Source of the DNA: JBMSHD01 sp049416425
GTDB lineage: Bacteria > Pseudomonadota > Gammaproteobacteria > Francisellales > Francisellaceae
Length of the DNA: 5,370 bases
Assembly (NCBI GenBank): GCA_049416425.1
Contig: JBMSHD010000129.1
Location: forward strand, 1-5,370
Direction of reading: 5' to 3'
Below, piece by piece: positions 1 to 5,250 of this stretch. Position 1 is the first letter of the stretch. The number at the start of each line of letters is the position of its first letter. The notes below the pieces were generated by a model that saw only the letters and a program-made list of their open reading frames with translations, had not been told where the DNA came from and ran no database searches. Both the position numbers and the translations under genes were made by a program.

Positions 1-66
1 TATATCTAATCAATTTTTGCACAGATAAGGCAATTTATTTCAGACACATTCCTAAGGCTGAAAGAG

Positions 67-489
67 TTAAAAATAATAAATTTCAACAATCCGACCACTA
101 TCCTTGTAGGCGATTCGAATCTCAGCGCTTGGTTTTGGCAGAAAGCCCTGACCTTTCTCTGGCCATTCGATAAAAACAATGGATTTGTCATCAAAATAAT
201 CTCGTATGCCCATCCACTCAAGTTCTTCAGGATCGGCCAGACGATATAGATCAAAGTGGTACAGCATTGCCTCTGGCAGTTGATAAGATTCAACCAGGGT
301 ATAGGTTGGGCTTTTCACCGCCGCTTGCCAGCCAAAAGCCGCTAAAACGCCTTTGACAAACGTTGTTTTTCCGGCACCCAAGTCACCGTGAAGATAGACG
401 ATAGCACCGGGCTTTAGTTTTTGCTGAAATAAGCCGGCAAGCGCAGCCATTTGTTTTTCATCAGCAACAGGATAAATGTCTTTGTTCAT
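67..489 (-). CDS. tsaE: tRNA threonylcarbamoyladenosine biosynthesis ATPase TsaE
   Basis: A 140-residue P-loop ATPase of the TsaE (YjeE) family. With TsaB and TsaD it makes the universal N6-threonylcarbamoyladenosine at position 37 of ANN-decoding tRNAs; TsaE hydrolyses ATP to reset the TsaD complex in the cytoplasm. Visible family motifs are the Walker A GDLGAGKTTF (residues 35-44, Lys41/Thr42), SPTYTLVE (60-67), HFDLYRLADPEEL (78-90, with the conserved Asp80) and EWPEKG (108-113, with the conserved Trp109). The length is slightly below that of E. coli TsaE (153), because the C-terminal tail is shorter. The ATG at 489 gives the expected N-terminus but has no clear Shine-Dalgarno. It lies inside the end of folC (29-base overlap), so it is probably translated by coupling. 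It is the last visible gene of the accD-folC-tsaE operon; in many gammaproteobacteria tsaE sits beside nnrE and amiB instead. Confidence 0.95.
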   Translation of the reverse strand: MNKDIYPVADEKQMAALAGLFQQKLKPGAIVYLHGDLGAGKTTFVKGVLAAFGWQAAVKSPTYTLVESYQLPEAMLYHFDLYRLADPEELEWMGIRDYFDDKSIVFIEWPEKGQGFLPKPSAEIRIAYKDSGRIVEIYYF

Positions 490-1651
490 GGTATTTCAGA
501 TAAGCACCAACGAGCACAAACGAGCCGAAGACGATGAGAATATCATTTTCTTGAATCTCATGGTCGATGGTGTCAATGGCGGTGGATAGATTGGAATAGA
601 TGTGATTTGTCAAATTCGGAAGTTTCTCTTTGAGTGCCTGCTCGTCGATTGCTCTGGCATCGATATCGTTTAACACCGGGATAAACCAGCGATCGACCAG
701 TGAAGCTCCGGTATGAATAATGGCGCTGATATCTTTGTTCCCAAGCGTTGAGCAAAGCGCCAGGATGCGAGATTGAGAGAGATTGATGTGTTGTTGCAGG
801 TAATCAAACAAAAAACGAACGCCGTCTTCATTATGTGAAACATCGATGATGGTCAAGGGGCTCTCAGCAATTTGTTGACAGCGCCCTGGCAGATGAAGAG
901 TATTAAGATCATGAGGAAGCTTAAGTGTCATGAGTTCACAGGCCGTGATGGCGCAGTTGATGCTAGTTGCCGAGATTGAGCTGGAATAGCTTATGTTTTG
1001 AGTAGGGGCATAAATAATTTCAGCGTGTATGTTCTGGCAGTAATCGATCACCGTTTGTGGCATTTTTTCTCCCAGAATAACCGGCTTCTTTGATCTGGCT
1101 ATAGCGGCTTTTTCCAAACCAATTTTATCGATAGTATCACCTAGGAGGTCAGTGTGATCAAGGGCAACGTTGGTGATGATGGCGATATCGGCATCAAAGA
1201 CATTGGCCGGATCAAGTCTGCCGCCGACACCAACTTCCAAGACGAGATACTCAGGTTGTTCGATGGTCATTGCCAGTGCGGTAATAAAAAAAGAGACATG
1301 ATGATAGCCGATGGCTATTTGAAGCCTTTCAAGCGTATGATAAAGGGTATTCAATAAGGCAGACAGACGCTCATTGTCGATGCTTTCTCCATCGATATTA
1401 ATACGTTCATTGAAGCTATGAAGATGGGGAGAGGTATGGCAGATAAAGCGCTTGTTGTTGTGTTTCAGGATATGGCAGATTGCGGTGGCTGTCGTGCCTT
1501 TGCCATTAGTGCCGGTGATGGTGATAATTTTTTTAGGGCGATAATCAATGCCTAGCGTATCAAGTATAAATAAAAGATCCTCAAAGCGGCAGGTCTTGCC
1601 TTTAAGTCCAATGATCTGATCAATGAGTCTATTAATGTCTGGATTGGTCAT
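461..1651 (-). CDS. folC: Bifunctional dihydrofolate synthase/folylpolyglutamate synthase FolC
   Basis: A cytoplasmic Mur-ligase-fold enzyme that joins glutamate to dihydropteroate and adds further glutamates to folates, using ATP. From the ATG at 1651 it has 396 residues (E. coli 422). Motifs in order are the P-loop GTNGKGTT (47-54), SPHL and NERI (74-84, including the Mg-site Ser), LEVGVGGRLD (138-147), LDHTDLLG with His166 (164-171), EKAAI with the Lys that is carbamylated in homologues (180-184), LPGRCQ (254-259), DVSHNEDG (270-277) and FGSFVLVG (375-382). Oddly, the stretch before LEVG reads HHVSFFITALAM where homologues have F-E-x-x-T, so the usual Mg-binding Glu is not seen. An in-frame TTG at 1657 would add two residues; the ATG is preferred. 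The start lies inside the end of accD (20-base overlap) without a strong ribosome binding site, which suggests coupled translation. The gene continues into tsaE. Confidence 0.95.
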   Translation of the reverse strand: MTNPDINRLIDQIIGLKGKTCRFEDLLFILDTLGIDYRPKKIITITGTNGKGTTATAICHILKHNNKRFICHTSPHLHSFNERINIDGESIDNERLSALLNTLYHTLERLQIAIGYHHVSFFITALAMTIEQPEYLVLEVGVGGRLDPANVFDADIAIITNVALDHTDLLGDTIDKIGLEKAAIARSKKPVILGEKMPQTVIDYCQNIHAEIIYAPTQNISYSSSISATSINCAITACELMTLKLPHDLNTLHLPGRCQQIAESPLTIIDVSHNEDGVRFLFDYLQQHINLSQSRILALCSTLGNKDISAIIHTGASLVDRWFIPVLNDIDARAIDEQALKEKLPNLTNHIYSNLSTAIDTIDHEIQENDILIVFGSFVLVGAYLKYHEQRHLSCC

Positions 1652-2516
1652 ATTCAATTTTAGGTGGCGTATATTTAAGCATGAGCTTGGTGATGAGATC
1701 TTTAATCTCTCGTTTTAATTCACGACGATCAACAATCATATCGATCATGCCCTTTTCCAGCAGAAACTCGCTGCGTTGAAAACCATCGGGCAGTTTTTCA
1801 CGCACGGTTTGTTCAATGACGCGGGGACCGGCAAAGCCGATTAAGGCATTGGGTTCTGCAATCTGAATATCACCAAGCATGGCCAAAGAGGCCGAAACTC
1901 CTCCGGTGGTTGGGTCGGTCAAGACAACGATATAGGGCAGTCTGTGATCGGCCAGGCGTGCCAAAGCTGCTGAAGTTTTGGCCATTTGCATCAGGGAGAA
2001 CAGCGATTCTTGCATTCGGGCTCCACCGCTGGCGGTAAAACAGATAAAAGGTTTCCCTTTGCTGATGGCAAGATCGACGGCGCGCACAAATTTCTCACCG
2101 ACAACCGAGCCCATGGAACCGCCCAGAAAGCTGAAGTCAAATACGGCGGTGACGACTTCGGTCTTGTTGACGGTGCCTTCAAAGACCAAAAGCGCATCAT
2201 TTTCATGTGTTTTCTTCTGTGCCTGATGCAGACGATCTTTATAAGACTTGGTATCTTTAAATTTCAAAATATCGGTCGGCTTGATATTGGTGAAGTGCTC
2301 AACACGCCCGTCTTTATCGAGAAAACTGTCGATACGCTGCCTGCCTGTTAAACGCATGTGATGATCACAGTTAGCGCAGACCATCATGTTTTGCTGAAGA
2401 TCGGGCAGATATAGTATTGTATTGCAATTGGCACACTTATGCCATACGCCTTCCGGCAGTTCTTTTTTCTTGGATTCATGACTAAGCTGAGGGATGATTT
2501 TGGTAAGCCAGCTCAT
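1632..2516 (-). CDS. accD: Acetyl-CoA carboxylase carboxyltransferase subunit beta AccD
   Basis: Beta subunit of the carboxyltransferase that, with AccA, moves the carboxyl group from biotin on AccB to acetyl-CoA, giving malonyl-CoA for fatty acid synthesis. The 294-residue product starts MSWLTKI, as E. coli AccD starts MSWIERI. It has the N-terminal four-Cys zinc ribbon (Cys28, Cys31, Cys47, Cys50, after PEGVWHKC), then the crotonase-like carboxyltransferase domain with GSMGSVVGEKF (133-143), FTASGGARMQE (160-170) and DPTTGGVSAS (201-210). The frame stays open upstream to tandem ATGs at 2576, which would add 20 residues. That extension is unlike the family and would run through the TATAAT box, so the start at 2516 is chosen. 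The Shine-Dalgarno is weak (GATGAG). It is first in the accD-folC-tsaE operon and diverges from the SDR gene. Confidence 0.96.
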   Translation of the reverse strand: MSWLTKIIPQLSHESKKKELPEGVWHKCANCNTILYLPDLQQNMMVCANCDHHMRLTGRQRIDSFLDKDGRVEHFTNIKPTDILKFKDTKSYKDRLHQAQKKTHENDALLVFEGTVNKTEVVTAVFDFSFLGGSMGSVVGEKFVRAVDLAISKGKPFICFTASGGARMQESLFSLMQMAKTSAALARLADHRLPYIVVLTDPTTGGVSASLAMLGDIQIAEPNALIGFAGPRVIEQTVREKLPDGFQRSEFLLEKGMIDMIVDRRELKREIKDLITKLMLKYTPPKIEYDQSRH

Positions 2517-2552
2517 CGAGTTCTCATCTTTCTTATTTTTCATATATATTGC

Positions 2553-2580
2553 ATTATATACATACAATAACATCATGCAA
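2553..2580 (-). promoter_or_regulatory. Probable sigma70-type promoter of the accD-folC-tsaE operon
   Basis: On the minus strand a perfect -10 box TATAAT (2558-2553) is preceded, after a 16-base spacer, by TTGCAT (2580-2575). This matches the -35 consensus only in its first three bases. A TG pair lies two bases before the -10 box, close to an extended -10. Transcription starting about 2546 would give a leader of roughly 30 bases before the accD ATG at 2516. This is inferred from sequence and position only; AT-rich DNA throws up such boxes by chance. Confidence 0.45.
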
Positions 2581-2631
2581 TCTTTTCTTAACGAATGCTT
2601 AAGCTTTAGGCGGGCATAGAAATGGTTTTAT

Positions 2632-2640
2632 TGATATCAT
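2632..2640 (+). promoter_or_regulatory. Possible extended -10 promoter for the SDR gene
   Basis: TGATATCAT fits the extended -10 form TGnTATAAT with one mismatch and lies 48 bases before the SDR start. No convincing -35 box is found 16-18 bases upstream, but extended -10 promoters can work without one. The accD promoter points the other way about 75 bases to the left, so the region 2517-2688 acts as a shared divergent control region. Weak evidence. Confidence 0.3.
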
Positions 2641-2688
2641 AGGCAGTGTAAAATAGGTGAAAATAGAGATCGGTAAGAACAGTGAAAT

Positions 2689-3435
2689 ATGAGTCTGCAA
2701 AAATCAGTTAAAACAATTCTTCTTACCGGAGGCAGCAACGGTATAGGTCGAGCATGTCTTAAACGCTTTGTCTTACAGCGGCATCATGTGATTAATCTGG
2801 ATATAGCTGACCCTAGTGTTGAAGGGCTCGATTTTATTAAGACGGATCTTGCAGATATTGAGGCCATCACCATGGCGTTTGATAAGATTAAGTCAAACTA
2901 TCATTCGATCGATGCGCTGGTATCGGCGGCGGGTATTCATCTTTCAGCCACGATTGAGGACACAACGGCAAAGGATTATCAGCGTGTTGTGGCCACAAAT
3001 TTAAGCTCGACTTTTTTTGTATTGCAACAAGGCATTGCCCTTATGAAAAAGCAAGGGGGCAGGATCGTCACCATCGGCTCGGATCAAAGCTTTGTGGCAA
3101 AGCCCAACTCCGCGGTCTATGGCATGACCAAGGCGGCGATTGCCCAGTTGACGAAAAGTGTGGCCATCGATTACGCAAAGTATGGGATCGTGGCAAACTG
3201 CGTCTGTCCTGGGACCATTGAGACGCCATTGTATTGGCATGCTATTAAAAAATATTGTGAGAAATCAGCGGCTGGGATTGAAGACGTTCATAAAGAGGAA
3301 GCTTTGATGCAGCCGATTGGGCGGATTGGTCAGCCCGAGGAAGTCGCCTCGCTTATCAATTATCTGGTCAATGACGCCGGTGGCTTTTTGACCGGCGCAT
3401 TAATTCCTGTGGATGGAGGGTATACGGCTAGGTAG
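2689..3435 (+). CDS. Classical short-chain dehydrogenase/reductase (SDR), probably NAD-dependent
   Basis: A 248-residue cytoplasmic Rossmann-fold oxidoreductase of the classical SDR family, substrate unknown. The cofactor motif TGGSNGIG is at 13-20. Asp38 at the end of the second strand (INLDIAD) favours NAD(H) over NADP(H). Asp53 (KTDLAD) contacts adenine, and SAAG (79-82) stands where most members have NNAG. The catalytic tetrad is complete: Asn104, Ser131, Tyr144 and Lys148 (YGMTK). CPGTIETP (173-180) and a C-terminal DGGYTAR complete the family pattern. The NCVCPGTIETP stretch and NAD-type Asp resemble the DHRS6/BDH2-like and UcpA-like branches, but I cannot assign a substrate. The ATG at 2689 gives a normal N-terminus although the Shine-Dalgarno is poor (AAGAACAG). 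It diverges from accD, and its stop is six bases from the stop of the convergent transporter gene. Confidence 0.9.
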   Translation: MSLQKSVKTILLTGGSNGIGRACLKRFVLQRHHVINLDIADPSVEGLDFIKTDLADIEAITMAFDKIKSNYHSIDALVSAAGIHLSATIEDTTAKDYQRVVATNLSSTFFVLQQGIALMKKQGGRIVTIGSDQSFVAKPNSAVYGMTKAAIAQLTKSVAIDYAKYGIVANCVCPGTIETPLYWHAIKKYCEKSAAGIEDVHKEEALMQPIGRIGQPEEVASLINYLVNDAGGFLTGALIPVDGGYTAR

Positions 3436-3441
3436 CGGCAA

Positions 3442-4860
3442 TTATAATCGTGCTCCTTCTTCGTATTTTTGAGTGATGATAAAGGGAATGAGTAAAGAAA
3501 TAATAATGCCTATGGCCAGCATTGCGTCAAATATCCAGCCAGACATATCGACATCGGCGGTGGGTATAAAACCGACGGCAATCGATAAGAGACAGGCAAA
3601 AAAGCCGACAGCAGCCATTACAATAGTGCCTTTGATACCGCCAAAGATTTCAAACTGCCCAGGTTTTATCGGATTGTTCATTCTGAGTTTAATGGCGGCG
3701 GCAAACATACCGATATAGGCGAGCATGGCCAGCTGTGCCGTCAAGGCGCTTAAGAACCAGTAGGCAGAGTTAACGGAAGGCATCAGCAGGTAGCTTAAAC
3801 AAAATAGCGAAAAGATGACACCTTGAAGGATTAAGATTCTGGCAGGTGCCTCATATTTGTTGGTTTTAGCCAGGCTTGGGTAGATCAGCCCGTCGCTAGC
3901 GGCGACCATGAAACCACGAGATAGCCCAATAATCCAGGCTGATGTCGTGGTAAAGGCGCCAAGAATCAGGGTTAAGGCGATAATAACAGACATCCACGGC
4001 ATGTTGAATTTATCAAAGAAATAACTGAATGAGGCCATGAGACCTGTGATGATATTGACCTGATCTCCGCCTTCGGCATTGACGGAGAAGATGGCGATAT
4101 TGGATAAAATCAACGACAGCAGAATGACGCTGGACGAAATCAACAAGGCTTTGGGAAAGGTTTTTTGTGGATTTTTAACATTGCCGGCATGAATGGAGCT
4201 CATCTCAAGTCCTAAAATGCTGAACATCACGGTGAGAAATAAGCCCCAGCTTTGCATGTTGGCAAAGCTGGGGATGAATTTCTCCACAGTCGGTGGATTG
4301 GCGATCGGTTGACCTGAGCCAAACCAGTATAAAGCCAGAAGAATAATCAGGATCATCGGTAGCAATGTGCCGACGATGGCGCCAATCACGCTTATGGTGC
4401 TTGAGGTCTTGATGCCGAATAGATTAACGATAGTCGCCAACCAAAACATCACAAGGCTCATGACGATCATATACCAAGGGTTAGAAACCAATGTATCCGG
4501 GTTGATATGCATCATCGGCGCGACAACATAGGCGATGACACCGGCAAAAAAGCCACAGATAGAGGGGAACCATACCAGGTTATAAATCCATTGCAGCCAC
4601 AACACGCTAAATCCAATTCTGGCACCAAAAGCCTGTTTGGTCCACAGATAAATGCCACCGGTTTTTGGCCAGCCCGTTGCCATCTCTGCCGTTAAAAGTG
4701 CGCAGGGCAACAGAAAGATAAGCGCGCCGATAATATAGAATGTCACCACCACCCAGCCGGCTTGTGCGGTGATTGAGATGTTTCTTAAGCTGTCAACAGC
4801 GATGATATTGATCATCACCAGCCGAAACAGGGTCAGTGTCTTCGTTGAGTTGATTTGCAT
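3442..4860 (-). CDS. APC-superfamily amino acid transporter, glutamate:GABA antiporter (GadC-like) group
   Basis: An inner-membrane protein of 472 residues with about 12 hydrophobic helices, expected to exchange or import an amino acid or amine. Family marks include LTLFRLVMINI in the first helix, TAEMATGWPKTGGIYLW (57-73; GadC has AAEMAT and EEGGVFAW), LGLEMSSIHAGNVKNPQKTFP (216-236; GadC VEASATHVNEMSNP) and SAWIIGLSRGFMVAASDGL (307-325; GadC ASWIVGPSRGMYVTAQ). These place it in the GGA group of the APC family. It stops soon after the last helix (QKYEEGARL), so the C-terminal plug that closes GadC at neutral pH is absent and acid gating like GadC's is not expected. Substrate is not determinable. 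No glutamate decarboxylase gene is adjacent. The start is supported by AAGGCAG just upstream. It is convergent with the SDR gene and has no other clear partner. Confidence 0.9.
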   Translation of the reverse strand: MQINSTKTLTLFRLVMINIIAVDSLRNISITAQAGWVVVTFYIIGALIFLLPCALLTAEMATGWPKTGGIYLWTKQAFGARIGFSVLWLQWIYNLVWFPSICGFFAGVIAYVVAPMMHINPDTLVSNPWYMIVMSLVMFWLATIVNLFGIKTSSTISVIGAIVGTLLPMILIILLALYWFGSGQPIANPPTVEKFIPSFANMQSWGLFLTVMFSILGLEMSSIHAGNVKNPQKTFPKALLISSSVILLSLILSNIAIFSVNAEGGDQVNIITGLMASFSYFFDKFNMPWMSVIIALTLILGAFTTTSAWIIGLSRGFMVAASDGLIYPSLAKTNKYEAPARILILQGVIFSLFCLSYLLMPSVNSAYWFLSALTAQLAMLAYIGMFAAAIKLRMNNPIKPGQFEIFGGIKGTIVMAAVGFFACLLSIAVGFIPTADVDMSGWIFDAMLAIGIIISLLIPFIITQKYEEGARL

Positions 4861-4865
4861 CGAAT

Positions 4866-4872
4866 CTGCCTT
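4866..4872 (-). promoter_or_regulatory. Ribosome binding site of the transporter gene
   Basis: AAGGCAG on the minus strand ends five bases before the ATG at 4860, with its AAGG core at a normal distance. It is the clearest Shine-Dalgarno of the five identified genes and fixes the transporter start at MQINSTK. No equally clear promoter can be picked between here and the palindromic element beginning near 4980. Confidence 0.55.
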
Positions 4873-4972
4873 ACTATTTTTTTAACTTTGTAATTGGGTA
4901 TTGAAAAGTACGGTTTTGTCATCTCTTTTACGGTGACTGTCTTACAAGTAGTTGGAATGACAACAGGGAGAG

Positions 4973-4979
4973 AAATTAA
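4973..4979 (+). repeat. Left copy of putative target-site duplication AAATTAA
   Basis: This 7-base word sits immediately outside the left inverted repeat and recurs exactly at 5132-5138. Its AT-rich composition makes chance identity possible, but position at both boundaries of the palindrome favours a duplication made on insertion. Confidence 0.45.
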
Positions 4980-5000
4980 AGCTCTTTTAGTGTTATTCGT
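4980..5000 (+). repeat. Left terminal inverted repeat of the palindromic element
   Basis: This 21-base arm begins AGCTCTTT and ends TTATTCGT. Compared with the reverse complement of 5110-5130 it agrees at 16 of 21 positions without gaps, with the best run GCTCTTT near the outer end and TCGT at the inner end. The mismatches are spread, as in a decayed or natural imperfect terminal repeat. Confidence 0.55.
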
Positions 5001-5018
5001 AGAGGAACCTCCTCCTTG

Positions 5019-5043
5019 CCTCCCCCTTAAAACAAGGGGGAGG
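5019..5043. repeat. Perfect GC-rich hairpin 1 in the element core
   Basis: CCTCCCCCTT (5019-5028) pairs perfectly with AAGGGGGAGG (5034-5043) around a five-base loop AAAAC. No T-run follows the stem on either strand, so it is not a standard intrinsic terminator. Confidence 0.9.
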
Positions 5044-5055
5044 AAACAGGTATTC

Positions 5056-5079
5056 CCTCCCCTTGAGATCAAGGGGAGG
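5056..5079. repeat. Perfect GC-rich hairpin 2 in the element core
   Basis: CCTCCCCTTG (5056-5065) pairs perfectly with CAAGGGGAGG (5070-5079) around AGAT. It is nearly the same sequence as hairpin 1, twelve bases away, so the two look like a tandem pair of one hairpin motif. No T-run follows it. Confidence 0.9.
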
Positions 5080-5109
5080 TTAGGTGGGGTTAGAGAAACT
5101 GTTGTTTCA

Positions 5110-5130
5110 ACGACTAATACGTAAAGAGCC
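5110..5130 (-). repeat. Right terminal inverted repeat of the palindromic element
   Basis: Read on the minus strand, this arm begins GGCTCTTT and ends TTAGTCGT, mirroring the left arm at 16 of 21 positions. Between it and the inner stem lie extra bases including a small hairpin GAAAC-TGTT-GTTTC (5096-5109), which has no counterpart on the left. Confidence 0.55.
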
Positions 5131-5131
5131 A

Positions 5132-5138
5132 AAATTAA
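5132..5138 (+). repeat. Right copy of putative target-site duplication AAATTAA
   Basis: Exact match to 4973-4979, one base outside the right inverted repeat. See the left copy for the argument and its limits. Confidence 0.45.
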
Positions 5139-5250
5139 TGGTGATGTCGATGATGGCAAGAGATAAAAGTGCGATTGAGCTGAAAAAGTGGATATTCACG
5201 GCGACAATACGATAGATTGCATGTCATAGTTTGACCTTTGTCTCTTACAT

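Larger units (their letters stand above)
4980..5131. mobile_element. MITE-like palindromic insertion element (~152 bp, non-coding)
   Basis: The stretch is a nested imperfect palindrome. Its outermost arms, 4980-5000 and 5110-5130, match as inverted repeats at 16 of 21 positions. Inside them a second imperfect stem (5006-5018 with 5080-5091) encloses two perfect hairpins. Directly outside the ends is the same 7-base word AAATTAA (4973-4979 and 5132-5138), as expected of a target-site duplication. The right arm has about 15 extra bases between the outer and inner stems. There is no transposase reading frame, so if mobile it would depend on an enzyme elsewhere. CCTCCCC/GGGGAGG hairpin repeats of this general look occur dispersed in many bacterial genomes; whether this one is multi-copy cannot be seen here. 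It lies about 120 bases upstream of the transporter start. Confidence 0.6.

Noticed and set aside
38..63. A weak inverted repeat TTTCAG/CTGAAA just after the tsaE stop, considered as the operon terminator.
   Set aside because: Only six AT-rich pairs with a 14-base loop and no T-run on the minus strand; the operon may continue beyond the window.
6..293. A 95-codon minus-strand frame overlapping the 3' half of tsaE.
   Set aside because: It is out of frame with the clearly conserved tsaE coding sequence and shows no protein-like motif.
1978..2351. Plus-strand frames of 82 and 121 codons, and a minus-strand 71-codon frame, inside accD.
   Set aside because: accD is intact and strongly conserved here; the others are shadows of its codons.
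2517..2576. A 20-residue N-terminal extension of AccD from the tandem ATGs at 2576.
   Set aside because: AccD proteins begin at the MSW site, the extension has no family resemblance and it would cover the likely -10 box.
3375..3397. A perfect 7-bp stem CGCCGGT/ACCGGCG with a T-containing loop near the end of the SDR gene, considered as a terminator.
   Set aside because: It lies within the conserved coding sequence about 40 bases before the stop, the T-run is in the loop and none follows the stem.
5006..5018. On the minus strand, AAGGAGGAGG in the element looks like a strong Shine-Dalgarno.
   Set aside because: No ATG, GTG or TTG opening a meaningful frame lies at a suitable distance, and the bases belong to the palindrome's stem.
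4833..5159. A 108-codon minus-strand frame and a 76-codon plus-strand frame (4894-5124) crossing the palindromic element.
   Set aside because: Both owe their middle to the CCTCCCC/GGGGAGG arms, giving proline/leucine/glycine/arginine-rich peptides (such as PPNLPLISRGG) typical of spurious proteins called across such repeats. They have no ribosome binding site, and the minus one overlaps the transporter start out of frame.
5139..5199. A short minus-strand frame from GTG 5199 whose peptide (HFFSSIALLSLAIIDI) resembles a membrane or signal segment, ending inside the element.
   Set aside because: About 30 codons, no ribosome binding site, no ATG and a stop within the palindrome; too little to call a gene or gene remnant.
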